Positions 43,358-64,000 of a stretch of DNA of 64,000 nt are shown here, piece by piece (position 1 is the first letter of the stretch; each line of letters starts with the position of its first letter). The notes beneath the pieces are model-generated. The model made no database searches. It saw only the letters and a program-made list of their open reading frames with translations, and was not told where the DNA came from. This DNA is from Pteria penguin (taxonomy: Eukaryota > Mollusca > Bivalvia > Pterioida > Pteriidae): the NCBI GenBank assembly GCA_035048485.1, contig CM068590.1, forward strand, positions 9,847,329-9,911,328, given 5' to 3'. The position numbers were made by a program, and so were the translations under genes.

Positions 43358-43519
43358 TAGTGGCAAGCTTGGATAAGAGCTTGGCTTGCGGCGCCGGAGA
43401 TTCATGTTCAATCCCAGATTACGCCACTATGCTTAAGAGGTTGGTTACCTCCTGCTTCCATGTCGTAATATAACAGAGAAATTGTGGAAAGTGACGTAAA
43501 CACCAATCAACCAACAACA
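43358..43519 (+). repeat. tRNA-derived SINE (family A), diverged copy
   Basis: It shares GAGCTTGGCTTGCGGCGCCG, TTAAGAGGTTGGTTACCTCC and ACACCAATCAACCAAC-type ends with the copy at 56373. The box B is damaged (GTTCAATCCC). Confidence 0.75.
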
Positions 43520-44161
43520 AAAATAAGTGTAGTTTTAATTGAGTCGCTTTCAAGTATATAAGGTGAATATTCCGCTCTTAAAATTTGCTCTTTTTACTGG
43601 AAGCTTGGAAGTTTGATTTACCATTGGATGTTTTTCATATAAAGTCGATATTTCTTCCTTGATTGGGAAAGTATGAATGACTGATAAGCACAATAATCAT
43701 ATTATTTTGATGTTTACTTGTTCACACAATAGCCTGTACCAAAATGTCTGTAGATTTCAAATAACTTTACACACTTTTTTGTGAAATGTTAGGCATTTAA
43801 TTTCCGGCATGGTATAAATAGGGTACAACCATAACAACAAACTTTTGTAAAAGAAAGTGGAAGAGGAAATTTGTTTGTACAGTAATATTTATAAACACAT
43901 TAAATTTTATAAGTCATACAAAATGAAAATCACAACAGTACATCTCTTATTTTCACTCTGAAATAAGGGTTGTTGGTCACATTTTTTTATATTATACCAG
44001 ACATGGGATACCTTACATTCATTTAAATTGAATCACTGATGCGTATCTCAGATGTTCCGTATTACTGTCAGACTAACCGTATAGTAGACAAAATCTCTGT
44101 TCCTGCAAAATGATGCGAGAAACAATCAACTGTTAGTATGATTTCAAAAATTTCATAGGAA

Positions 44162-44344
44162 TCCTTACCATTTCCCAACCAAACATCAGTCTCACAGTTT
44201 ACACGAATCCTTACCATTTCCCAACCAAACGTCAGTCTCACAGTTTACACGAATCCTTACCATTTCCCAACCAAACGTCAGTCTCACAGTTTACACGAAT
44301 CCTTACCATTTCCCAACCAAACGTCAGTCTCACAGTTTACACGA
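44162..44344. repeat. 46-bp minisatellite
   Basis: Four copies of CCTTACCATTTCCCAACCAA with ACGTCAGTCTCACAGTTTAC ACGAAT. On the minus strand (ABHD11 sense) each carries the donor-like AAATG|GTAAGG. Confidence 0.9.
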
Positions 44345-45978
44345 AAGAGTTAACATAATCTAGCCAACTCGCATAATTTGCGAAACCTTGGACGACTCAT
44401 ATGAAGCAAAAATTCTTTCAACAATGAAAAAGACCAGTAAAATTTTTAAAGCCCCAAAAAAGGAAATGATTTCTTTGTTGTAACTGTAACTATATGTTAC
44501 TATGAATGTATATTATATAAGGCAGCTATAAGTAGACACATGCCTTGACTGTCATGAAACAAACACACATATATGCACATATTCTCGGTGACTTTAGATA
44601 TATATCAATAGGTACATTAATATAATAAAACTTTATACCAAATCCACATTATAGTTTAATAACAGGTAATCATAAGAAAACTACATGGTAACCATCACAG
44701 AATATTTAAGGTAAATGATACAGATCAAGTTGGCATGGAACCTCATCACAATTAATCAGGAATGGTATACTGTATCTCCTTCCTTCCCCTTGTGGCCATT
44801 TCATCTTCTTATCATAGGACATGTTCAAATGTTACTTTATTTCACATAACTACGAGCATTTTGATGCACCATTGTTTTGTTCACAAAGACCTGTAATACT
44901 GATGGTTAATGTTGAATACTAGAGCTCATGTTTGTCAATTTGATAAGTAGCAGTTTGATAACATTCACAGTGAAATGATAGGAAAAAAGAAAATGTATTA
45001 TTAGGCTCATCGGCAAACCCATCCAGTCTGGTTATCTTCCTGTCCACTGCTCATTTTCACTAGACAATGTCGGTCAGATGTGCCTTAATGTCAATCTCTG
45101 GCTTTTCACTATGTCCACTAACTATACTAATGGGTATGTTTTCACACTTTGCACAATACATGTATATTAATGCTAGTGACTCCAGTCGCACCTCAGTGTA
45201 CCCAATTCCCATTGCAAACTTTGACCATGCAGTTAAATAATCTGTGGGATTGAAAAAATAATGAACTAATGAGGGAAATGATCTACAAAAGTGAGTATTT
45301 AAAAGCTCAAGACCTTAAATGGAAGGATGCAATTAGACTATTTCACAAACGCTTAGATGATCCAGACTGGTGACTTGTTATGAGTGATACTCAGAATTTA
45401 TCTTCAATTTCTCAGTAAAATGCTATTTTTTAATCTTTTGTGTTTCCATGATTATTATCTTAAATGAGAAAATAATTAAATATATATCATCTATGTATGC
45501 TTCTTCATTGAATTCAAATGTTGATTTCAGAATATTTATCATAGTACCAGGGGGTATATTAAAAAAATTACTGAAAAGTTGGATTATGACCTAGGATAAA
45601 ACAAAAGTCATAACCTATCATGCAACTGGAATCTCTTGCACCTCTACTCAAAAGGAATGCTGCAATATGAAAAACTCAAAAATGGATAGGTACAGTGAAC
45701 AGGGATGTCATTAAGTATGGAAATAAAAGGAGAACTATGAAAAGTTATGGGAGAAATCAGGCCACCAAGTGAACTGGTCTATGCAGCGTGGAGTCTGGGG
45801 CCCTTATTTAAAGTGGGCCCCATGCAGAAGCTCTGGAGTAAATTGTGTAAAATCCTGCATTCTAGCCTTTTACTGGCATTTAATTTCAATAGTTGAAAAC
45901 TTTATGTTTTGTTTTATTTTACTCATGCATGTTTTGAAATGATGTTCAAGATATTTATGACAGACTCCTTTTACTAGT

Positions 45979-48534
45979 TTTTTAGCTCACCTGAGCCAAA
46001 GGCTCAAGTGAGCTATTGTGATCAATCACCGTCCGTCGTCCGTCCGTCGTCCGTCGTTAACTTTTCACATTTTCGACTTCTTCCCCAGAACCACTGAACA
46101 GAATTTGATGAAACTTGATAAGCATGTAGTACTCATGGTCCCCTACAAGTGTTGTTGTTTTTCGTCCAGATTCATCAACAGGTGGCGCCACCACAGGCAA
46201 AAGTAGGTCAAAGAGGGTACCCTCCTTTGACAAACTTCTTCTTCAGACCGGGGGCATACAGAGACAAACCAAATGCATAGGAATGATCTAGAGGGATGTG
46301 TGAAGAAGTGTTGTTATTTTTGGTTCCATTCCGAAATCAAATTTTTGACGTTTTTTTGACGTTTTTTTGTACTTGGTAATTTTAATGCAGAAAAGAGGTA
46401 TTTTTTTCTTTTAGTAAACATTGATGCATTAATTTGGTTTAATTTGATCATTTTGATGGTAAGAAATACTACTGCGAAGAAAATTTTTCAATATTTTATG
46501 TTTTGGATTTTTTATGAATTTTTTAAGACTTTCAAGAAAAAGGGGGGGTGGGATAATTGGTGTAAACATTTCACAGTTTGAACTTTTTCTTCGGAACCAC
46601 TTGCTGGAATTCAATGAAACTTGGCATGCATCAAATACTCAAGGTCCCCGACAAATGTGGTGATCTTTGTCAGGATCCATGAACAGGTGGCACCACCACA
46701 GACAAAAGTAGGTCACAGAGGGTACCCTCCTTTGACAAACTTCTTATTCAGATCGGGTGCATACAGCGACAAACCGACTGCATAGGAATGAGATAGAGGC
46801 ATATGGGAAGAAGTGTTGATATTTTTGGTTCCATTCCGAAATCAAATTTTTGACGTTTTTTCATTTTTATTTTGGACTTTGTTATTTTAATGCATTAAAG
46901 AGTTATTATTTTCTTTTAGTAAACATTGATGCATTCATTTGGTTTCATTTAATCATTTCTATGGTAAGGAATGCTGGTGTGAAGGAATTTTTTCAATATC
47001 TCGATTTTTGAATTTTTTATGAATTTTTTAAGACTTCCAAGAAAAGGGGGGGGGGACAATTTTTCATATCTTCAACTTGATCTACAGAACAACTTGAAGG
47101 ATTGTGATAAAACTGGGTAGGATGCAAGTACTCATAGTCCTTTTCAAAGGTTTTGTTTTTTGTGCGGATCATCCAAATTGGTTAACAGATAATGCCACCA
47201 TGTCTAAAAGTAGGTCTCACAATGGTACATATACCACTTGGTAATTGAAATATGGAGAGTAGCGGTTCAAATCCAGCTGTGGTCAAAAAATTTTTTTTTT
47301 TTTTTTTTACACATCTAAATAAGTTTTTAGATGTTTCTCAACACTCAACATATGAAATTAGGAATTTTACGTTTAAGACTTCCAAAAAAAAAAGGGGGGG
47401 TTGGCCATTTTTCACATTTTCAACTTTTTCTACAAAACTGTTTGAAAGATTTTAATAAATCTTGGTAGAAATAAGTCACTTATATACCTCTTCAAATTCT
47501 GTTGTTTTCGTCCAGACCTCTTTACAGGTGGCGCCACCATAGTCAAAAGTAGGTCACAAAAGAGTTCCCTCGTTTAACAATATTCTTTTTCATACGGGCT
47601 GTATACAGAGACAAACAGAATGCATAGAAATGATCTAGAGGGATGAGTGAAGATGTATTGTCATTTTGGTTCCCTTCCAAAATCAAATTTTAGAATTTTT
47701 TTCGACATTTCTTTGGACTTGGTGATTCAATGCAGAAAAAAGTGTCATATTTCCTAGTTAATTGATAATGATGATTTCTTATGGACTATTGTGATCATAA
47801 TTATGGTAAGGATTGTTACTTTGAAAGAATTTTGTCAATATCTCAATATTTGGATTTTCTATGAATTTTTTAAGACTTCCAAATGAGGGTGTATAGGAAC
47901 AAATCAATCACATTTTTCACTTCTGCTGTTATACCACATGAAAGATTTTAATGAAACATGGAATACATGAAGTACTAAAAGTCCTCTATCAATTTGGTAA
48001 ATTTCATCCAAATTGGTTAACAGATAATGCCACCATGTCTAAAAAGCAGTTCTCACAATAGTACATATACCACTTGGTAATTGAAATATGGAGAGTAGCG
48101 GTTCAAATCCAGCTGTGGTCAAAATTTTTTTTTCATTTCTTTACACATCTAAATAAGTTTTTAGATGTTTCTCAACACTCAACATATGAAATTAGGCAAT
48201 TTTAAGTTAGATCTGGACAATATTTGAAACAATTGTTGTTCATGACCCAGACTTGAAATCAGTCAACAAAAGGCCCCACCTAAAGAAAATGACTAACTTG
48301 TTGCCCTGAATGACTTCTTGCAGAGACAAAGGAAATGCTTAATATCAAAATCACTTGAATGGATGTGCAAAAAAGTGTTGTTTTTTTATTCTAGCCTGAA
48401 ATAAAATTTGACATATTTTCAACATCTGTGTTGACTTAGTCACATTAATGCAAAAATAAATGAATTCTTCCTTCATGCATGACTGATAATATAGGTACTC
48501 AGGTGAGCGATATAGGCCCACTTGGGCCTCTTGT
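45979..48534 (-). repeat. Large inverted repeat, right arm (2.56-kb dispersed repeat)
   Basis: Inverted copy of 36428-39003, running from TTTTTAGCTCACCTGAGCC to GGCCCACTTGGGCCTCTTGT. Differences by eye are scattered substitutions and homopolymer length changes. The minus strand carries two GCGGTTCAAATCC-type box-B-like motifs in the opposite-arm sense. Confidence 0.9.
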
Positions 48535-48617
48535 ATTAAATTGTGACTGATTCAGATACATACAATTGTTAACTACACATGTTTTAAGATTTTATTTCTT
48601 CACTGCATTTCAAAATA

Positions 48618-50852
48618 CAGTGATGCTCCGTTAATCCGGGGTCCGTTTATCCAGAAAATCAACTTTCCGGACAAGACAGTGTGGGAACAGATTTCCCAAA
48701 TGATGTTTTGATCCGATATTCCAGAAATCTGCATTCCGGATCCAGACAAGGAAATACGGATACAGAATTCCAAAAGTACCTTAAATTTGCTCCAAAAATC
48801 CAGACAAATCTTGCCTTCTGGACGTAGCTGTAGCAAATAACCACGGTTTAATTAATATATGAGGTCACACTGTTTATCTCCTCTCCGCGCTGATCGATAA
48901 TTTGTTTGTTTAACAGTTAAACGATGCACTTACCTGGTTGCCTACCTATAGTATATTAATTACCTATACAATTAAGGACTGACCACTTGGGGTGTTGTCA
49001 AACGTCACGTTAACTGTCATTGATGATTGTTTCTTAACGAGTCAGTATACACTCAAGCCAGAAATGAAGATTATATATATTTTATATATAACTGTTATCT
49101 GAATGATAGTAAATAAAAGTGAATTTCATCTTCACAGCTTACATTTTTTATTAAATATTGGAGCATTAAATTCTAACCAAACTTTAGTTAACATCACTCT
49201 TCTCTTAGAGGTCAATCATAATTGATAACGACGTATCCTTACTTAGTGCTTAAATCAGTCATGCTCATCACATTATTTTGTAGATTAGTTTTAACTTAAG
49301 TTATTGTTCTATTCTATAGTGATAAATAAATCATATTTAAAGTATGTACATTGTATAAATGTATCCGGACATAAATTCGTTTCAATGCTGAAGTTGTATG
49401 ACACAGCACGACGTCAGATAAAAAATGTGATTGTGATAAAAGTGAAATAAGTCGAGCCCGAGGTATATACAAAGGCGGCTGTCAACATTTAAATGGAGGG
49501 CAATGAACTGAAAATCAAGCAGGTTTTAGAAGTTTGGCTGAAATTAATGTACAATTTACTAAAGATGTTAATAATTATATTAAACATGTAATGCATATAT
49601 TTCTTGGTATATGTCACAGAGGTACATGTAATGATTTTACTTTTGTATTATATATTATATTGTTTTCAGTATGAACAGCTGGTGGACTGCGTGTTGTAGT
49701 TGGCTGTTATAATAGCTATATACTTAAATACTACATGTAATTATTATTGGATTTACATCTAATATAAGAATTACTTGGTGTGTTTTCCAGTTAAAGTTCA
49801 GTTGCATACTGATTAAAAAAAAAAAAAATTCTTTTAGAGGTTGAGAAAGATTATGTTATGGTTTAGAGGAAGTGTATTTGTTTTATAATAAATGTGCGGA
49901 CACATTTTTCTCTTAGCAGAGGAGAATGTCACAGAGGCTTAAATTCTATTCAAAATATATCATAAACATAATATCGTCAAAACGCAATGTCATTTCTTTT
50001 GTACTTTTCTACATTAATAATTCAATTTAAGTCCTGGTTCCGCCACTGTTATACATATAAAGTTAGTAAGCTTGGGATATTTAAATGTCCAGCGTGTTCG
50101 ATTTCGCTGATATATATACGTGTTTATATCCTGGTTAGGCTACTAACCACTGCTTTTACCTGTCTCACCTGTATGTAGATGTACGTGTGAGCACTTATCA
50201 CTGTCCATGTCAAAACTTGTCCGTCCAGTTTTTACGTTTTGTATACGTTTCTCATTGGGCGAGAGTGTTACTAAATTTGGAGTGAGAGTTGAAGTGTTGA
50301 GCAAAACCCCTTCCTAAAAGCATTCTTGCACTCGATTTACATCAGTCAAGACATTTCTTAACTTGATGCTAATTTGTATTTACATACAAATATAAGTAAA
50401 GCTCTAGTGGTAAGTTTAAATCTTAAATTTATAATTTGTTAACTTCACGTGTATTATTTATTGAATTAATTGATACGCGATATTATTTCGGTTTATTTCT
50501 CATTGATTTAATACCTAAATAATTCTAACGTTATGAATTATAAATTGTCCGAGAGTATGTTAGTGAGTGTGTTTTATTATTACTTTTAGGCTGTGTATAG
50601 TACCAAATAAAACCTTATAATCCTTGATCATGAGATGTCTATTCATTGATTTGACGACCCTGTGACATATACAAATTAAACGCATATAAGGGACGTATGT
50701 TAAGTGTGTTTTACCGTGTAAACACCCCTTCTTTCTTCAAGAAATAAGATTCTTTAAAATCTAATTGTACTATGATCCGGTAATCCGGAAAATCCGTTTA
50801 TCTGGACAAATCGCCCGCGAACAAATGTATCCAGATAAAAAGAGTATCACTG
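48618..50852. mobile_element. Tigger/pogo-like DNA element, TA-flanked, no transposase
   Basis: The ends CAGTGATGCTCCGTTAATCC and (reverse complement of the right end) CAGTGATACTCTTTTTATCT are imperfect inverted repeats. Each is directly flanked by TA, the target duplication of IS630/Tc1/mariner-type transposases. Inner phrases TTATCCAGA/TCTGGACAAA and TAATCCGG repeat at both ends. The 2.2-kb interior encodes no recognisable DDE transposase, so it is a nonautonomous or deleted copy. Confidence 0.7.
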
Positions 50853-50929
50853 TACATGTCCTTTGAAAAACAAAGCAGAGTTGGTATAAAATCTAGAAAG
50901 ACCTGAAGAAATTTTGGTGATCTTCAAAC

Positions 50930-51095
50930 GTAAATATGCTGATTGATTGATTGAATATTGTTTTACGCCACTCCACGATTATTTCACATATATGGTGACG
51001 GCATCTGCCTGATGCATTGCATACAAATTTAGACCTTAATAATTTGCAACAGACCCACCAAAGAAGCAGTGAGGGATCCATCAAAATTGCGATGG
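50930..51095 (-). repeat. SINE B fragment (tail half)
   Basis: The plus strand reads GATTGATTGATTGAATATTG, TTTTACGCCACTCCACGATT and GGTGACGGCATCTGCCTGAT, then GAAGCAGTGAGGGATCCATC, matching the 3' half of the copy at 59790. The tRNA head is absent. Confidence 0.75.
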
Positions 51096-51329
51096 CATTA
51101 CATTACATAACTCTATAAACCTTTTCATGATAACTGCATGTATGCGCAATAGCTCTTTCGGACAGTAAACTTCAAACTTGAAAGAAAAGTGATCTCAATC
51201 TTACAATTGCAGAAGAATTTTCTAGAATTATTGGCGATTTTTGCGGGTTGCCAGCTTTTTATGACATCCCTGGTAAAAATGTCTCATTGCGGCAAGTCAG
51301 TAAATCATGCGATCGATGCAATTCGCCCG

Positions 51330-52410
51330 ATGGGCATGTACGTAAACCGGTATTCTATTTACATGACAGTCGTGTAAACAGCTGAGGTAGTATGCTATGG
51401 CTATTTACACGACAGTTGTGTACTTAAAGTGATAAGGTTATATACATGATGGTTGTGTACTGTAACAGTGATATGGCTATATACACGACGGTCATGTACC
51501 TAAAGGTGATACATTATGGCTATATACACGACGGTCGTGTACCACCTAAAGTAATGTAGCTATTTACATGACATGTCATGGTGTACCTAACAGACTCCCT
51601 GTGGAGGCCCGGCCTAATTGTGCCCAAACGAATGCTGGGGAAGTTTTATACAGAAACTTAGAAAAGATTGTATTTCGACGTATCAAATGTAAAGCCAGCA
51701 AAATAATTGATTATTGTCTATTAGCAAGAAGTTACACTCATGTATATAGGAGGATCAAGAATTTTTTGAAAGGGGGAGGGGGGGTGCAGTCTCCCATGAC
51801 AAACGTTTTGCACTATCGATCTGGAAAGAGGGGTTTACAGCACTAAAATTATGGTTGAAAATGTTGGTAAAAGTTTCCGGATAAAAGGGGAGCTAGGGGT
51901 GGTTGCAACCCGTTTCCCCCTCTAAATCCGCCAATGGTTACCTTAAAATGATTGCCAAATATGAGATATTAGAATTGGGGGAAATTAAGGGGTGCTATAC
52001 AAGCTGTCTGTCAGGCTGTTTCTGGGTGTTAACTGTGTAAAATATTTTCATCTTACTTTATTATCTATTACTTTATTAAATATTTATACTGAGCAGTATT
52101 CTTATAAAATTTCTATTCAAAATGATAAAATCTCTAATTAAAGAGATTTGGTTGTGTATAAAACAATCAAAAGAAATGATTGATAACAGGAATTGTTAAC
52201 AAAATGTCTTCTTTCTGCATTCTGGCATCCTCAGTTTTTTACTCTCTAAATCGTTAAGTTTGCCAGAAAAGGGGTGCCTCACAGGTACGGGCTGTATATA
52301 TGTATACTCGTCATCTACTTAGGCAATGTGCATAAGTAACACAATGATCATGTAAATAGCCGTATCACTTTAAGGTACACGACCGTCGCGTAAATATAAA
52401 TAAGCCACTA
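51330..52410. repeat. Element with repeated TACACGAC/GTCGTGTA hairpins
   Basis: About six units of roughly 45-55 bases at 51340-51590, each centred on a palindrome such as TACACGACGGTCGTGTA. A complementary block (GGTACACGACCGTCGCGTAA) lies at 52373-52396. The two may be ends of one foldback element; the middle holds no recognisable gene. Confidence 0.6.
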
Positions 52411-52972
52411 CCAAATCATGCATGTGTGAATAGGAGAGGTGCAGCATCAAAGGGCTTTGAAGCCTTCTCTCTCACACACAAATGTCGGAATAATAACAAG
52501 TGTTTGAGGTGATTTATTGAAGCTAACAGTCACCTTATATATATAATATAACTAGATGATAGATCTGTAAACATTGTTCAAATTTCATCAGACAAAGTTT
52601 TTAACCTTGGATAGTTACATTGTCCCCTGAATTGAAAATCTTTTAATGTATCTTCAAAAAAATTAATTTACAAACCGTTTGATAATACAATGACAGTTTC
52701 TGGAAACTGTCTTACAAAGGTTCACAGCCGTCATCGACAAAATGAAAGTACGAAAAGCGTCTGCAAGTGTGAAAAAGTTTAAATCAAAGTATCTAACACG
52801 CTTTAAATGCCCCGCATTACGCGTGTTATCATATAACGTCTAATTCACCTAGATTTATGACTCATGCGCACATTTATACTACGCCTCATTTCCGGAATAG
52901 AAATTAGAGTACTTCCGACATACAAAGTTCATTTTTACCTTAAACGGTGCATTTTCCCACTACGTCCGCATT
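52411..52972 (+). promoter_or_regulatory. Upstream region of Rab35
   Basis: No TATA box stands out. TTTCCGGAATAG and ACTTCCGAC near 52890-52918 contain ETS-type GGAA cores, common in housekeeping promoters. A start site was not determined. Confidence 0.35.
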
Positions 52973-62760
<9,788 letters not shown>

Positions 62761-64000
62761 GGACCAACTTTTACTGTTAGTGTTTGTTCAACTAGTGGTG
62801 CAACATTTTGTTGAGCTTTAGAATGTGATATAATAGTCATCTACTCTTTTCGTGTTATACTAATGGATACAAGGATTTTATCGACAGGACTGCATTGTTA
62901 ACGATGTCGAAACTTGTCAGGCAGTGAAAAAACTCTTCTAATCTAATTGTGTAGTATGCATAATTGTTTTCAGTATGCGTGTATAAAGCACATATGATAG
63001 AATGCAAAGCTTATGGTGAAAGTGCTGTTATATTCTTTTTGATATTCAGAGGTGGTTTTGTTTTTTCCTAAAGGCTTCTTGGATAAAATAACAATGGTAT
63101 TCTGAGATTTCATCAGAAATATTAGTGAAATAGACTATTTCCTTATTGTTGCATTTCCTCTTTGCTTTGTGGGGAATTTTTCTTTCCATGTCTATATTAT
63201 TTTGCTCAATATATGTTTGTTATAAAATCTTCCTTGGTCACAAAATATTTTGTATCCATACATAAGTTGCTCTGACTTTTACTTGTTAATAATAATTGAA
63301 TTTTGTTGCATTAGTGGCAGTATTTTTAAATGTTGATGGTTGACTTCTTACCTCATTCTTAGTACAATATACTGCACTCTTTAAAGCAGTGTTTTATTGA
63401 TTGAGCATGAAATACAAAGTAAGATCATAACAAACATCAAAGGTAACAACCTTACTAATACTTAGTTCAGTCATTATGATATATTCCTCAGTTCTGAAAA
63501 CAGCATTTCATAGATGAAATAAGAAATGTGGTTGAAAAAGAATTTCAAAAGCATGACATCAGTATACTGGTTACACTCTTTAAGTTGTCATCTCTTCCTT
63601 TCCAGACATTTCAGAACATCTGTGTATATTTCCTGATTCAGTGTCAGCCATATTAAGTTGAGGTAAATTTCTGATTGGAAATCAATCAATTATGGTCGCA
63701 ATTCTTTATGGTTTGGATTTCCATCCAATTTTGAAGATGTTTAAAATATTCGTATGTTACCAAAATGTCAGTTCCGCAATATTTCACATATTCAAAACAA
63801 AGCCTTGTCTCTCAAGCTATGTTGAGATATGCAGCATTCCCATTGGAAAGGTAAATAAACTTGCGCTTAGGATACTCCTGAAGAATATCCATCGACTATC
63901 CTGGTCATGTCTAATTGTCTTCGTCTTGGTGAAGCTTCCAATAAACTTATACCTGACCTTAGGTCATCATATCTTCAATCCAAATTACAAACCAATTAGC
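62761..64000 (+). other. Rab35 3' untranslated or downstream sequence
   Basis: No coding recognised. Candidate AATAAA signals lie at 63854 and 63940; no earlier perfect hexamer was noted, which would imply a 3' UTR of about 1.1 kb. Confidence 0.5.

Larger units (their letters stand above)
43310..45978. other. Upstream ABHD11 intron or flank
   Basis: It holds a SINE A copy (43358-43519) and a 46-bp array (44162-44344). An exon ending with two bases of a split codon is needed somewhere upstream of 43309; none could be supported. The rest is unremarkable AT-rich DNA. Confidence 0.5.

Noticed and set aside
36428..48534. Segmental inverted duplication of host DNA
   Set aside because: Arm ends coincide with the ends of a dispersed repeat family and the arms contain no ABHD11 sequence, so two insertions of one repeat is simpler.
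52741..52850. Short plus-strand ORF with basic residues upstream of Rab35
   Set aside because: About 35 codons, no homology recognised, no splice or start support.

Overview
The window reads as nuclear DNA of an invertebrate animal, most likely a mollusc and probably a bivalve. It is AT-rich, has long introns with GT/AG borders, and is packed with short mobile elements and minisatellites. The host guess rests on three things: a Roc-COR protein carrying death-fold domains, a dispersed repeat whose ends (AGGCCCAAGTGGGCC and CTCAGGTGAGCTAAA) resemble repeats I associate with bivalve genomes, and tRNA-derived SINEs ending in ACCAATCAACCAACC. I cannot name the species from the sequence.

Three host genes were assembled from exons whose reading phases agree across every junction. 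(1) Plus strand, 2178-23560: the 3' part of a ROCO gene. Its order is Roc GTPase second half, COR, death domain, second death-like fold, then a C-terminal transmembrane anchor; the P-loop exon lies to the left of the window. (2) Minus strand, 28643-43309: an ABHD11-type alpha/beta hydrolase in five exons, with the exon carrying the start not identified. (3) Plus strand, 52973-62760: a complete six-exon Rab35-type small GTPase of 206 residues. ROCO and ABHD11 converge tail to tail across about 5 kb. ABHD11 and Rab35 diverge across a repeat-filled stretch of about 9.6 kb. I see no sign that the three proteins share a pathway.

Most of the remaining DNA is mobile or tandem. The 9.6-kb last ROCO intron holds a hAT/BED fragment and a decayed 5.9-kb tyrosine-recombinase retroelement on the minus strand. 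That retroelement carries an SGNH hydrolase, a gag-like region, RNase H and recombinase remnants, and a 231-bp direct repeat; it is bounded by a 54/55-bp repeat. The ABHD11 region holds two inverted copies of a 2.6-kb repeat, a tandem array derived from the catalytic-serine exon, an array grown inside a SINE, and several palindromes. The left side of the ABHD11-Rab35 gap holds a TA-flanked Tigger/pogo-like element. Rab35 introns hold a nested pair of inverted-repeat elements and minisatellites of 39 and 51 bp.

No convincing multi-gene defence or biosynthetic system was found. The observations most worth following are the exon-derived array in ABHD11, the structure of the retroelement, the large inverted repeat around ABHD11, and the membrane-anchored ROCO/death-fold protein.
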